Below are positions 43,572 through 52,911 of a DNA stretch of 52,980 nt, one piece after another. Below the pieces are notes generated by a model. That model was not told the DNA's origin and did not search any database. It was given only the letters and a program-made list of their open reading frames with translations. Each line of letters starts with the position of its first letter. The stretch's first letter is position 1. The position numbers and the translations under genes were made by a program. Source of the DNA: Planctomycetaceae bacterium (GTDB lineage Bacteria > Planctomycetota > Planctomycetia > Planctomycetales > Planctomycetaceae); NCBI GenBank assembly GCA_020850695.1, contig JADZEF010000345.1, forward strand, positions 1 to 52,980. The letters are read 5' to 3'.

Positions 43572-45053
43572 ATGAGCACATCGACCGCACCGGTCGCGGA
43601 TTCGGACGCCGTCGGCTGGCGGTTCGACAACACCTATGCACGTCTCCCGGAATCGTTGTTCGTCCCGTCGAAACCCGCGGTGGTCCGCGAGCCGCGCATG
43701 GCCGTGCTGAACTTCCCACTGGCCGAAGAACTTGGCCTGAACCTTGCGGCTCTCGCGTCCGACGCGGCCGCCGCGCTGTTCGCCGGACAGGCCCTCCCCT
43801 CCGGCTCATTTCCGATCGCACAAGCGTATGCGGGGCATCAGTACGGCGGGTTCACGATGCTCGGCGACGGCCGTGCCATTCTGCTGGGCGAACACCGGAC
43901 CCCCTCCGGCCAACTCGTCGACATCCAGTTCAAGGGGTCTGGGCGAACGCAGTTTTCGCGGCGCGGCGACGGCCGCGCGGCCCTCGGGCCGATGCTTCGC
44001 GAATACATCATCAGCGAGGCGATGGCCGCCCTCGGCATCCCCACGACGCGCAGCCTCGCCGTCGTCACCACCGGCGAGCCCGTCTACCGCACCGTGCCCC
44101 AGCGAGGCGCCATCCTCACGCGCGTCGCGGCCAGCCACATTCGCGTCGGCACCTTCGAGTATGCCGCTCGCCGCGACGAGACGACGTTGAAAACCCTCGC
44201 CGACTACGCGATCGAACGCCACTACGCAGAACTCTCCGACTCCCCGCAGAAGTATCGCGAGTTCTTCCGTGCGGTGACGGAACGCCAGGCGGCGCTCGTC
44301 GCACGCTGGCTGTGCGTCGGGTTTATCCATGGGGTGATGAACACCGACAACGTGGCGATCTCTGGAGAGACCATCGACTACGGCCCGTGCGCCTTCATGA
44401 ATGCCTACGACCCAGCCACCGTCTACAGCTCGATCGACCATGGCGGGCGTTATGCCTACGGCAACCAGCCGCACATCATGCAGTGGAATCTCGCCCGCCT
44501 TGCCGAGACGCTGCTCCCCCTCTTCGATTCCGACCCGGATCAGTCGGTCGCGTTTGCGAAAGAAGTTCTCATGGAATTCCCCGCGCGGTTCGAGAAGCAC
44601 TGGCTCGCCGGGATGCGCAGCAAGCTCGGCCTCACCACCGAACAGCCCGACGACCTCGACCTGGTCACGTCCCTGCTTGACGGGATGCAGAAGACGCAGG
44701 CCGATTTCACGCGGACATTCCGCTCATTGTCCCGCGAGCAACCGGACGACGTCTGCCCGGATGGCGCCGCGGAACTCGCCGCATGGACCGCGCGCTGGCA
44801 CGAACGCCTCCAGCGCGAAGGCCAGTCTCTGGCCGCGGTCCGCACCCGGATGCGGAAGGTCAACCCGGCCGTCATCCCGCGGAATCATCGAGTGGAAGAA
44901 GCGCTGTCCGCGGCCGAGGAACGGGACGACTTGTCCCCGCTCCACCGGCTCGTCGATGTCCTCTCCTCGCCTTTTGACGAACGTCCCGAGTTCGCCGAAT
45001 ACGAGGAACCGCCCGCCGACGAGTCCGGCTACCACACGTTCTGCGGTACATGA
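43572..45053 (+). CDS. selO: Protein adenylyltransferase SelO
   Basis: A 493-residue pseudokinase that transfers AMP to Ser/Thr/Tyr of target proteins, linked to redox stress. Signature stretches are FPIAQAYAGHQYGGFTMLGDGRAILLGE, DIQFKGSGRTQFSRRGDGRAALGPMLREYIISEAM, GVMNTDNVAISGETIDYGPCAFMNAYDP and HGGRYAYGNQP. The end YHTFCGT keeps the conserved C-terminal Cys that forms a regulatory disulphide in bacterial SelO. ATG at 43572 has GAACGAGGA just upstream; ATG at 43539 is in frame but less likely. It stands alone, about 135 bases after ftsH. Confidence 0.93.
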   Translation: MSTSTAPVADSDAVGWRFDNTYARLPESLFVPSKPAVVREPRMAVLNFPLAEELGLNLAALASDAAAALFAGQALPSGSFPIAQAYAGHQYGGFTMLGDGRAILLGEHRTPSGQLVDIQFKGSGRTQFSRRGDGRAALGPMLREYIISEAMAALGIPTTRSLAVVTTGEPVYRTVPQRGAILTRVAASHIRVGTFEYAARRDETTLKTLADYAIERHYAELSDSPQKYREFFRAVTERQAALVARWLCVGFIHGVMNTDNVAISGETIDYGPCAFMNAYDPATVYSSIDHGGRYAYGNQPHIMQWNLARLAETLLPLFDSDPDQSVAFAKEVLMEFPARFEKHWLAGMRSKLGLTTEQPDDLDLVTSLLDGMQKTQADFTRTFRSLSREQPDDVCPDGAAELAAWTARWHERLQREGQSLAAVRTRMRKVNPAVIPRNHRVEEALSAAEERDDLSPLHRLVDVLSSPFDERPEFAEYEEPPADESGYHTFCGT

Positions 45054-45188
45054 CCTCGCCCGGCGGGCGAATCAAAAATAGGCTGGCCACGCCTCGAAAC
45101 CACGACGCGATTTCCCACCAACGCCGCACGGCATCAGTCAGCCGAGAGAAGACTCGCACGCTCCCCTTCGGTGCAGCACATCCGCTGC

Positions 45189-45797
45189 TCAGGGTTTCAA
45201 CTCGCGCGGCGACTCGCTCTCCGGCGATTCCCTGGCCTCGGCGTCGTCAAACTCGGCCGCCGCTTCGCGAAACGCTTTCGACATTTCATTCCAGGAGCGG
45301 TGCGCTCCCGCACTCAGATCCTTCCAGGCCGACCCGCTGTCTCGGCGGAGCTCATCGAGCTTCTTCTGCATCTCCTCGCGCTTCATCTTCAGGTCCGCCA
45401 GGCGCGTCCGCCACGTCTCGCGCGTCTCGGCTGAAAACTCTTTCGACCTGTCGTTCAGCCGTCGCTCATACTCGGCCATCCTCGCATCCATCCGGGCGAG
45501 CCTCTGCTGGGCTTCCGCCACAAACTCATCCTTGGACTGCGCCGCAAATTCCGATGCCGCCTGAAATGCCTCCCGCGACTCATCGATGACTTTCCTGGCG
45601 GTCACTTCCTGGCGGGCGTAGGTCTCGGGAAGCTCCGGCGGAACGGGAGAGTCCACCCCCGCGGTCTCCGGAGGAGACGACGGCGCCGCAGGAACGGGCT
45701 TCGGCGTCACTTCTGAGGTTTTCGGCCCCAGTTCCCTGGCACATCCACCCGCCACACAGACCAGGGCACTCAGCACGACCAGACAACAGATCTTCAT
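45189..45797 (-). CDS. Coiled-coil lipoprotein
   Basis: A 202-residue lipoprotein: signal MKICCLVVLSALVCVAGGC with Cys19 as the lipid site, then a Pro-rich linker (PKPVPAAPSSPPETAG), then a long charged helical region from about 60 onward (RQEVTARKVIDESREAFQ... to ...RREEMQKKLDELRRDSGSAWKDL) that is very likely a coiled coil. The ATG at 45797 is preceded by GGAGG at about nine bases. A similar layout is seen in small periplasmic sll1863-like stress proteins; a specific role is not known. It is read toward selO, and a small GC-rich hairpin (45058-45070) sits near the selO stop. Confidence 0.8.
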   Translation of the reverse strand: MKICCLVVLSALVCVAGGCARELGPKTSEVTPKPVPAAPSSPPETAGVDSPVPPELPETYARQEVTARKVIDESREAFQAASEFAAQSKDEFVAEAQQRLARMDARMAEYERRLNDRSKEFSAETRETWRTRLADLKMKREEMQKKLDELRRDSGSAWKDLSAGAHRSWNEMSKAFREAAAEFDDAEARESPESESPRELKP

Positions 45798-45981
45798 CAC
45801 AGCGACCTCCGATAGCGAAATGAGGCGCGACCGGCGCGCGGCCCTTGGAGCCGCATCCGAGTTTCCAACTCTTCGTCCATTATCTCCCTGAGAGCCAGCG
45901 CGCGCACCGGGCAAAAGCTGAGGCGGCCACGTCCGGGGATGACTCACCCGTTCTACTGCGACTCGTTCAAGAATGGGGGTT

Positions 45982-46020
45982 GGATGGCCGGGTCTGAGGT
46001 TTTGCGATGGCCCGGAATGA
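45982..46020 (-). repeat. Half-copy of the 17.3-kb palindromic repeat
   Basis: TGGCCGGGTCTGAGG, then TTTTGCGATGGCCCGGAA, matches the left half of the palindrome at 17360-17395 (TGGCCGGGTCTGAGG, then CTTTGCGAAGGCCCGGAA) with two changes. The complementary half is missing here. The sequence onward to 46207 has no supported gene. Confidence 0.75.
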
Positions 46021-46207
46021 GTCATGTCGAACGCATATGTAACTCACCGACCACGATTGTGAGACGCGCGGCCATGGATGTTTGTGCTTGACGCCGAAGG
46101 CGGTCAATGCGGCGGCCGAGGGGCGCGAGGTGGCGAGCGCACCCTGAGTGGAATCGACGTGACAACCGAGGACCGTATCGAACGCCTCCACGGAACGGCC
46201 GAAGCCT

Positions 46208-46708
46208 TCACACGCGCGGGGCGGTCGGCTCGATCTGCACGGGTTCAAACTGACCCTGCAGCCGCACGACCGCCTCATTCGGGTCCATGTTGAACAGGGC
46301 GCGTCCGCCGGTCCCCCAGCGCCCGCTGCGGTAGTGGAATACGGCTGCCGCATCGCGAATATCGCTGACCGCGGCCACCCCTTCCATCTCACCCCCTTCG
46401 ATGGCTTCAAAACGGATGTTGACCCCCACGAAGGCGGTCAGCAATCCCGAATTCACGTCGCGGGCGTAGCGCACTTCATCGTGCCACTCGCAGTCGAGCC
46501 ACCGCAGGCCGCGCGGCTTGCCGAGCGTGCTGGCGAGATCGAAGAACTTCGCTTCCAGCATCTCCCGCTGGAAGCGGAATCGCCGCACCGACTCGCGGAC
46601 TTCCGCCGCTTTCCGCCGCAAACGCCAGGGCTTCCAACCCACGGCGCCGACAAGGCCCAGCGCAGCAAACGCGATTCCGCCGGCGACGGGTGCAGAAAAC
46701 CATTCCAT
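46208..46708 (-). CDS. Membrane-anchored conserved hypothetical protein
   Basis: A 166-residue protein with an N-terminal membrane helix (VAGGIAFAALGLVGAVGWKPW), a basic stretch RLRRKAAEVRESVRRFRFQREMLEAKFFDLA, and a globular C-terminal part with LRWLDCEWHDEVRYARDVNSGLLTAFVGVNIRFEAIEGGEMEGV and YRSGRWGTGGRALFNMDPNEAV. It looks like a conserved protein of unknown function; I have no family name for it. It lies opposite the BKACE gene with a 272-base divergent spacer that holds nothing recognisable. Confidence 0.78.
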   Translation of the reverse strand: MEWFSAPVAGGIAFAALGLVGAVGWKPWRLRRKAAEVRESVRRFRFQREMLEAKFFDLASTLGKPRGLRWLDCEWHDEVRYARDVNSGLLTAFVGVNIRFEAIEGGEMEGVAAVSDIRDAAAVFHYRSGRWGTGGRALFNMDPNEAVVRLQGQFEPVQIEPTAPRV

Positions 46709-46980
46709 GACGGCTGTCCTGAGGGGGATCCCGGCCGCGTCAGATCACTCGGACGGTTGGCCCTTCGCGAAAACCACTCAGTGGTGCGGAAGGCAACCAG
46801 AATCAGAACCACGGGACCAGGGAATTTCTATCTTAGACTCGCCCGATTCGCGCTGACAAGATGCCACATTCCGATTTCATCGATCCACCTCCTCTCGCTT
46901 GATTCGCCACGCCGGGCGCTGGATCCTGTGCGTTCGTCGGATCGGGGGTCAGTGACGCTCTCTTACCCATCAGGTCTCCC

Positions 46981-47916
46981 ATGGCGGCCGCTCGCAAAGT
47001 CATCATCACCTGTGCGGTGACGGGGTCGATCCACACCCCCACCATGTCCCCGCACCTCCCGATTACCCCCGAGCAGATCGCCGCCAGCGCCATCGGCGCC
47101 GCCGAGGCCGGCGCCTCGATCCTCCATCTCCACGCCCGCCAGCCCGAGAACGGCTGCCCCACGCCCGACCCCGAAGTCTTTCTGAAGTTCCTGCCGGTCA
47201 TCCATGCGGGGACCGACGCCATCATCAACATCACCACCGGCGGCGGCCACAACATGACCGTCGAGCAGCGGCTCGAGGGACCGCTCCGCTGCCGTCCCGA
47301 GATGTGCTCGCTCAACATGGGCTCGATGAACTTCGGCCTTTATCCCGCCCTCGATCGCTTCCGCGGCTGGAAGTACGAGTGGGAACCGCAGTATCTCGAA
47401 CGGACCCGCGACTTCATCTTCCGCAACACGTTCCACGACATCGAAACGATCGTCCGCCGCCTCGGCGACGAGCACGGAACGCGGTTCGAATTCGAGTGCT
47501 ACGACATCGGCCACCTCTACACGCTCAGCCACTTCCTCGAGCGCGGCATCGTCAAGCCGCCGCTCTTCGTGCAGACGATTTTCGGCATCCTCGGCGGCAT
47601 CGGAGCCGACCCCGAGAATTTGATCCACATGCGGCGGATGGCCGACAAGCTCTTCGGCAGCGACTACGAATGGTCGATCCTCGCGGCGGGCCGCCACCAG
47701 ACGAACCTCGTGACGACCGGCGCCATCATGGGAGGCAACGTACGGGTCGGCCTCGAGGACAACCTCTACCTCGAAAAGGGAGTCCTGGCCGAATCGAATG
47801 CCGCACAGGTGAAGAAGATCCGTACGATCCTCAAGGAGCTCTCCCTCGACATCGCCACGCCGGCAGAAGTTCGCGAGCGATTGCATCTCAAGGGACGCGG
47901 GAACGTCGGCTTCTGA
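46981..47916 (+). CDS. BKACE (DUF849) beta-keto acid cleavage enzyme
   Basis: A 311-residue TIM-barrel enzyme. Known members use acetyl-CoA to split beta-keto acids into acetoacetate and a CoA ester; the best known is 3-keto-5-aminohexanoate cleavage in lysine fermentation, but substrates vary widely. The zinc ligands are His49 and His51 in ILHLHARQPENG, with a further Glu in a C-terminal strand. CAVTGSIHTPTMSPHLPITPEQIA, NITTGGGHNMTVEQRL and GGNVRVGLEDNLYLEKG are family landmarks. It stands alone and is convergent with the LOG gene, with 15 bases between the stops. Confidence 0.92.
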   Translation: MAAARKVIITCAVTGSIHTPTMSPHLPITPEQIAASAIGAAEAGASILHLHARQPENGCPTPDPEVFLKFLPVIHAGTDAIINITTGGGHNMTVEQRLEGPLRCRPEMCSLNMGSMNFGLYPALDRFRGWKYEWEPQYLERTRDFIFRNTFHDIETIVRRLGDEHGTRFEFECYDIGHLYTLSHFLERGIVKPPLFVQTIFGILGGIGADPENLIHMRRMADKLFGSDYEWSILAAGRHQTNLVTTGAIMGGNVRVGLEDNLYLEKGVLAESNAAQVKKIRTILKELSLDIATPAEVRERLHLKGRGNVGF

Positions 47917-47931
47917 CCATCGAAAGCCGCG

Positions 47932-48534
47932 TCAACCCATAGCGCACCCCTGCAGCCGATCCAGCAGCGCCGGCGGCGTCGTCTCGACGACGATCAACTC
48001 GCGATGACCGCCGCGGATGAACCCCGACTCGATCGCATGATCCACCAGCGACACGAGCGGATCAAAGAACCCCGCGACATTCAGCAGCCCGATCGGCTTC
48101 GCGTGCAGCCCCAATTGACGCCACGTGATGATCTCGAAAAGCTCTTCGAACGTCCCGTAGCCGCCGGGCATCGCGATGAACGCATCCGAAAGCTGCGCCA
48201 TCAGCGCTTTCCGGGCGTGCATGTCGACCACCAGCCGCATGTCGGCCACGCGCGGGTGAAGCAGTTCCGTCGTCGCCAGGGCGTGCGGAATGACGCCGAT
48301 GACCTCGCCGGAGGCCTCAAGCACCGCATCGGCGATGACCCCCATCAGCCCGACGCTCCCACCTCCATAGACCAGGGACTGCCCGCGACGCACCATTTCG
48401 CGACCCGTCTCGACGGCCGCCGCACGAAACCGCGGATCGCCCCCCGGCCGCGAACCGCAGAACACGCACACGCGGCGGAACGGATTCGTCCCATTCGTCA
48501 TTGCACTCTTCGGACGATCGCTCGATTCAGACAT
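47932..48534 (-). CDS. LOG-family protein (nucleoside 5'-monophosphate phosphoribohydrolase type)
   Basis: A 200-residue Rossmann protein of the LOG/TIGR00730 family. [11 protein letters not shown] starts the fold, [12 protein letters not shown] follows, and the signature MHARKALM (Arg108, Lys109) with [10 protein letters not shown] (123-131) is intact. Members cleave the N-glycosidic bond of nucleotides such as AMP or cytokinin nucleotides. The ATG at 48534 overlaps the stop of the PpiC-type gene by one base, so the two genes are coupled; ATG at 48501 is another option. The pairing with a foldase has no obvious meaning. Confidence 0.9.
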   Translation of the reverse strand: MSESSDRPKSAMTNGTNPFRRVCVFCGSRPGGDPRFRAAAVETGREMVRRGQSLVYGGGSVGLMGVIADAVLEASGEVIGVIPHALATTELLHPRVADMRLVVDMHARKALMAQLSDAFIAMPGGYGTFEELFEIITWRQLGLHAKPIGLLNVAGFFDPLVSLVDHAIESGFIRGGHRELIVVETTPPALLDRLQGCAMG

Positions 48535-49490
48535 CACTTCTCGTTGGTCTTCCACTCAATCTGCGCCTTGCCGCGAAGGTCCCGCAGGATCTCCTCCCGC
48601 AACGACAGCTGCACGCGCTGCAGGACTTCGCTGCGGACATCCTCCAGACTCAAATCCCCCGCCTTGCGTTCGGTCACTTTAATCAGATGCACCCCGAATG
48701 GGGTCTGAACCGGCGCACTGATCTCTCCCGTCTTCAGCTCGAACGCCGGCCGGGTGAACTCGACCGGCATCTTCCCGCGGTAGGGAAAGAACCCGACATC
48801 TCCTTCGTTCGCCTTGCTCGCAGCCTGTGAATGGGCTTTCACCGCCTCGGCAAACGTCAGCTTTCCTGCAAGGATCTCGGAACGCAGGGACGACAACTTC
48901 TCTGCGGCCTCTTTCCGCTCCGGGCTGTCGGCGGCGGCCGGCGGGATGATGAGAATGTGCGACGCCCGCAACTGCGTTCCATCCAGCTCGGCCTTGTGCG
49001 CCTGCCAGTACTCCCGCAACTGCTTGTCGGGAATCATGCGGCGGGCGTAGAGCGTCCAGCCCAGCATGCCGGTCACTTCCTGCTTCAGCCGCTCGGGCGT
49101 GAATCCCAGCTTCGGCAGCACGTTCGCGGGCTCGTCCCCGTTGCGCTGGATGACGGTGTTGATCCGCGCGATCTGTGCCGCCACCTCTTCTTCCGGAACC
49201 GTCGCCTTCCGGTCCTTGAGAAACTCCTGCATCAGCCGCTGATCAATCAGTTGCTCCAGCACCTGCTTGCGGGCCTTTTCGCGGTCGTCCGTCCCGACCC
49301 GGCGAAGCATGTAGCCGAACTCGAGGTCTCCTGCCGTGATCGGTTTTCCGTTCACGGTGACGATCACGGCTTTCGCGTCCTCGTCGTCCGCCATGATTCG
49401 CCCGCCGATCATCAGCACCAGTAAGCCGGCGACCGCAACCCGAGAGGGCGGTCCGGGGCGGCGTAAGGGGCAAGCGAGTCGGGAAATCAT
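48534..49490 (-). CDS. SurA/PpiC-type periplasmic peptidyl-prolyl isomerase
   Basis: A 318-residue exported foldase. A signal segment ([17 protein letters not shown]) is followed by a SurA-like N-terminal helical domain ([22 protein letters not shown] start, then [16 protein letters not shown]), and a parvulin rotamase domain from about 175 on: [58 protein letters not shown] and [13 protein letters not shown]. It likely helps outer-envelope proteins fold. ATG at 49490 is the only sensible start. The stop is fused with the start of the LOG gene. Confidence 0.9.
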   Translation of the reverse strand: MISRLACPLRRPGPPSRVAVAGLLVLMIGGRIMADDEDAKAVIVTVNGKPITAGDLEFGYMLRRVGTDDREKARKQVLEQLIDQRLMQEFLKDRKATVPEEEVAAQIARINTVIQRNGDEPANVLPKLGFTPERLKQEVTGMLGWTLYARRMIPDKQLREYWQAHKAELDGTQLRASHILIIPPAAADSPERKEAAEKLSSLRSEILAGKLTFAEAVKAHSQAASKANEGDVGFFPYRGKMPVEFTRPAFELKTGEISAPVQTPFGVHLIKVTERKAGDLSLEDVRSEVLQRVQLSLREEILRDLRGKAQIEWKTNEK

Positions 49491-49885
49491 GAGGACGAGT
49501 CCCTTCGATCCGGGGCAGACAGCATTTCTTTGTGACCGGGCGCGGTGAGTATATCCATCAATCCGCAGCAGGGGGACAGCGATTTCGCGTGTGCGCGATA
49601 CGCGTCACGATCGCAGGTGCGGTCCGGTTCCCGTCGGCTTCCGAAGGTTCGCTCATGAAGAATCTACTGCGCGAGCGTGATTTGTGGGAAGATTTCGATC
49701 GGAATTGCGTTTCGTCGTGTGCCGTTTGAGAGTTGCATCCCACTTCCCGGATCTGGTGGAACGTCTGACACTGTCTCTCGACGACGAACGCGCGCGATTG
49801 TCCGCAGCTACAGTAAGCTCCTGTCCGCAGGCCGTGTTCATTGCCTTGTGTCCGCAGGCCAGCTGCCTCTCTCAGGATTCTTCAC
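49491..49885. other. Divergent intergenic region with direct repeats
   Basis: The string TGTCCGCAGGCC occurs at 49822-49833 and again at 49849-49860, exactly 27 bases apart, and a shorter TCCGCAG at 49801. They lie 25-85 bases before the WD40-caspase ATG and could be operator sites. A 24-codon frame with GAAGG before its ATG (49654-49728) is possible but not supported as a gene. Confidence 0.45.
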
Positions 49886-52702
49886 ATGCATCAGCTCCAT
49901 GCGACTGTCTTGGCAGTGATCGCTTGTGGTCTCGTGACGGCAGCGGCCGACGCGGAGGACAGGTCGCCGTTGGAACTTGTGGTGCAAACCGGCCATCGGA
50001 AGACGCTCAGCCAGGCGGTGCTGAGTGCGAATGGAGAATTTCTCGTCACGGGTTCGACGGATCAGACCGCAATTTTGTGGAATGCCCGGACCGGCGCCAT
50101 GCTCCGCAGTTTTGCAGGGGCCGGCCGTTATCCGAAGGTTGCCATTTCCGGAAAAGGTGATCGCGTCCTGGCCGGTGAGGACTTTTGGGACACCCGCACG
50201 GGGCGGCGGCTCAATCGGCTCTCCCTCGGAGTCCTCGCGGTCTTTGCACTCGATTCGAATCGACTCGCCGTCGGGGAGAACAAAACCGTCACCCTGAGGG
50301 ATCTGGAGACGAACAGCGTCCTGCGGACATTCGAAGGCTGGAAGCCGCTGCACCTGAGCGGCGATGGCCAGCGGTTGATTACGGCGACGGAGAAAGAGGT
50401 CCTGTTATGGGATGCGTCGACCGGCCTGAAACTGCGCGGATTTCCCTCGCCGCGGGTCGTCCACTTCGGTGCGGCGTTGAGTGGGGATGGTCGGACCATT
50501 GTCATCGGAGACACACACAGCATCACGCTCTGGAATGCGTCCAGCGGTCAGAAACTGCGCGAACTGGACACCACGTTTCACGTCAAGACGCCGACCAGCG
50601 AACGATCGTTTGTGACGAATTGCTTGTGCGTCAGCCTCAACCACGATGGAACCCGCGTGGCAGCCGGTTTTGACCATGGCACGATTGTCTGGAACGCCGC
50701 GACGGGGGTTCGGCTGCAGGTCCTGGTTGGTGAAGCCGATGGGGTGCTGGATCCGAACGGGACGACCCTCGTCACCCGTCACCACACCAATCGAACGGCA
50801 AGCCTTTGGGACCTGACGACCGGAACGCGGATCCGCTCATTCCATGGCGATGTGCCCGACGTCATCTGCATGCATCTCAGCGATGATGGGGAAAGTCTGG
50901 CGTCGGGAAGCTATTACGACGGCACCGCCGTCCTGTGGGATCTGAAAGCGGGCGTGCTGGCACGGACCTTTCGCGGCTATCGCGGCGACCTCCGAGAGCC
51001 CGGCTGGTCGACAGGCGCCGAAGAGTATCTGACCTCCGTCTGCCTGAGCGGTGACGGAAGCCTGCTGGTGACGGGGGGCAGCAATGGTCAGGCCATCGCA
51101 TGGAACGCCAAGACGGGAATGCAGATCCGGTCGATTGCGACTGGCGCCCGTATCGAAGGAGTGCAACTCAGTCCGGACGGCCAGTTCCTCACGACCCGTT
51201 CCCGTTCGCAAACGCACTGGAACATCACAACCGGGGCGAAGGCCGCAGCATCTGCCGGTCAAGCGCTGAAGGTCGCGCCGGTGGCCGCTTCACCGTACCT
51301 TTCGGAAGAGGTGGTCTGTCGATCCCCGGACGGAAGGCGGACGTTTTCCAGGTCGAGAGAAGGATTTCTCAATGTGATTGATTCCGAGAGTCAGAAGCCG
51401 CTCTGCTCTTTGCTCAGTTTCGACAACGGGGAGGACTGGCTCGTGATCACTCCCGACGGACTTTTTGACGGTTCGGTCAATGCGGTGCGTCGGGTGGCCT
51501 ATCGAATCGCCGGAACGCTCGACTTCGTGCCGTTGGAGCGATACCAGCAGAAGTTCTGGCAGCCGGGGTTGCTGGCTTCGATCATGAAAGGAGAGCCGCC
51601 GACGGCAACCGTTAGTGTGGGCAAGAGCCTGCCGCCGAAGGTGCGCTTCGGCGATCGCTTCTGCGACGGAATGGAACTCACCTCCAATCGCATCACTGTG
51701 GAAGCGATTGCCGAGGCCCGCGGTGAATTTCCCGTCAAGGCCTTCCGGCTCCTGGTCGATGGACGGCCTTACGGCGGTCAACGGGGCATCTTCAAGCCGG
51801 TGGCCCCGCAATCGGGCGAGTCGCGGGCATCCTGGGAGATCGAACTCGATCCGGGTCGGCACACACTCAAGGTGCTGGCCGACACGGAGTATGTCCAAGG
51901 CGCCTCGGACCCAATCGAAGTGACCTACAAGGGAGCCGCCAATCCGATTTCCGACGCACGGCTCCCCAGCCTGTTCGTGCTGGCTGTCGGAATATCGAAA
52001 TACCCGGCGACGCGCCGACTCGACTATGCCTCCCTCGACGCACAAGCGGTGGCCGAGGGCTACCAGAAGCACAGCCGATCGCTCTATGACAAGGTCGAGG
52101 TCAAAGTCATCGCAGACGAACAGGCCACTCGCAGGGAGATTTTTCAGGGACTTCAGTGGCTCCGGGGAAAAATGACTTCCAGGTCCGTGGGCGTCTTCTT
52201 CTTCGCGGGACACGGCGAGAAGGACAAGGATGGCTCACTCTATTTCCTGCCGGTCGACTTCGACGAGCAAGACCTCGCCGGCTCGTCCATCGATGCGGAT
52301 GTCCTGAAGAAGCAGCTGGCCGGAATCCCTGGACGTCTCACAATGCTCCTCGATGCGTGCCATTCCGGCTCCATCGATAGCGGCAAGTCGCGAGGAAATG
52401 GGGGACTGACCGATCAACTCGTCCGCGATCTGACCGCCGAGGAGAACGGCCTGATCGTCATGTGCTCGGCGCTCGGGCACGAGTCGGCTCAGGAAAGCCA
52501 TCAGTTTCGGCACGGACTCTTCACCGTGGCCCTGCTCGAGGGGCTCGAAGGCAAAGCGGAAAAGACGGCCGACGGAGCGGTCTATCTCACCGCACTTGAC
52601 GCGCATGTCGCTCGCCGGGTCAAACAGCTGTCGAAAGGCCAACAGAATCCTGTGACCGGAAAGCCCACCAGCGTGAGAGACTTTCCCGTCAGCAAGCCCT
52701 GA
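49886..52702 (+). CDS. Exported WD40-repeat caspase-like (peptidase C14) protein
   Basis: A 938-residue protein. A signal peptide (LHATVLAVIACGLVTAAADAED) is followed by about ten WD40 blades (residues about 35-480), seen as repeats ending in LWNARTG, LWDASTG, LWNASSG, LWDLTTG, LWDLKAG and AWNAKTG. Next comes a linker with a conserved WLVITPDGLFDGS segment and an Ig-like domain (about 585-685). The caspase domain (about 700-930) starts LFVLAVGISKYP and has the catalytic His776 in FFFAGHGEKD and Cys825 in LLDACHSGS, so the dyad is intact. Such proteins are planctomycete relatives of metacaspase/orthocaspase. A role in envelope signalling or programmed death is only inferred. Confidence 0.92.
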   Translation: MHQLHATVLAVIACGLVTAAADAEDRSPLELVVQTGHRKTLSQAVLSANGEFLVTGSTDQTAILWNARTGAMLRSFAGAGRYPKVAISGKGDRVLAGEDFWDTRTGRRLNRLSLGVLAVFALDSNRLAVGENKTVTLRDLETNSVLRTFEGWKPLHLSGDGQRLITATEKEVLLWDASTGLKLRGFPSPRVVHFGAALSGDGRTIVIGDTHSITLWNASSGQKLRELDTTFHVKTPTSERSFVTNCLCVSLNHDGTRVAAGFDHGTIVWNAATGVRLQVLVGEADGVLDPNGTTLVTRHHTNRTASLWDLTTGTRIRSFHGDVPDVICMHLSDDGESLASGSYYDGTAVLWDLKAGVLARTFRGYRGDLREPGWSTGAEEYLTSVCLSGDGSLLVTGGSNGQAIAWNAKTGMQIRSIATGARIEGVQLSPDGQFLTTRSRSQTHWNITTGAKAAASAGQALKVAPVAASPYLSEEVVCRSPDGRRTFSRSREGFLNVIDSESQKPLCSLLSFDNGEDWLVITPDGLFDGSVNAVRRVAYRIAGTLDFVPLERYQQKFWQPGLLASIMKGEPPTATVSVGKSLPPKVRFGDRFCDGMELTSNRITVEAIAEARGEFPVKAFRLLVDGRPYGGQRGIFKPVAPQSGESRASWEIELDPGRHTLKVLADTEYVQGASDPIEVTYKGAANPISDARLPSLFVLAVGISKYPATRRLDYASLDAQAVAEGYQKHSRSLYDKVEVKVIADEQATRREIFQGLQWLRGKMTSRSVGVFFFAGHGEKDKDGSLYFLPVDFDEQDLAGSSIDADVLKKQLAGIPGRLTMLLDACHSGSIDSGKSRGNGGLTDQLVRDLTAEENGLIVMCSALGHESAQESHQFRHGLFTVALLEGLEGKAEKTADGAVYLTALDAHVARRVKQLSKGQQNPVTGKPTSVRDFPVSKP

Positions 52703-52911
52703 TTGCTTCTGGCGTTCGACAGCAGCCTGAAGCGATCCCCGAAAAATGGACGAGGAGCTGAACTCGGAATTCCTGGATTGCCACGGGCTCCGCACCTCAA
52801 ACTGCGGTCGTGGAACGGAGCCGCAGCTTGAGGCTTTGGCGACCTCTGCGAGACATCAGTCCGGTTCGTCATGAGTGGGCGAATCTGATAAGTTCAAAGA
52901 GGAGGCCGGTT
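52703..52911. other. Intergenic spacer with a terminator-like hairpin
   Basis: CCTCAAACTGCGG (52795-52807) and CCGCAGCTTGAGG (52821-52833) form a 13-bp stem with one mismatch and a 13-base loop, about 100 bases after the caspase gene stop. It lacks a T tract, so factor-independent termination is uncertain. No gene is supported in the spacer. Confidence 0.5.

Noticed and set aside
45967..46410. Minus-strand frame of 148 codons containing AKPQTRPSNPHS
   Set aside because: It is built from the dispersed repeat at 45982-46020 and overlaps the end of the real gene at 46208; frames of this kind come from the repeat, not from a protein.
49654..49728. 24-codon frame MKNLLRERDLWEDFDRNC
   Set aside because: It has a fair ribosome-binding site but no downstream coupling or recognisable role; it is too short to claim.
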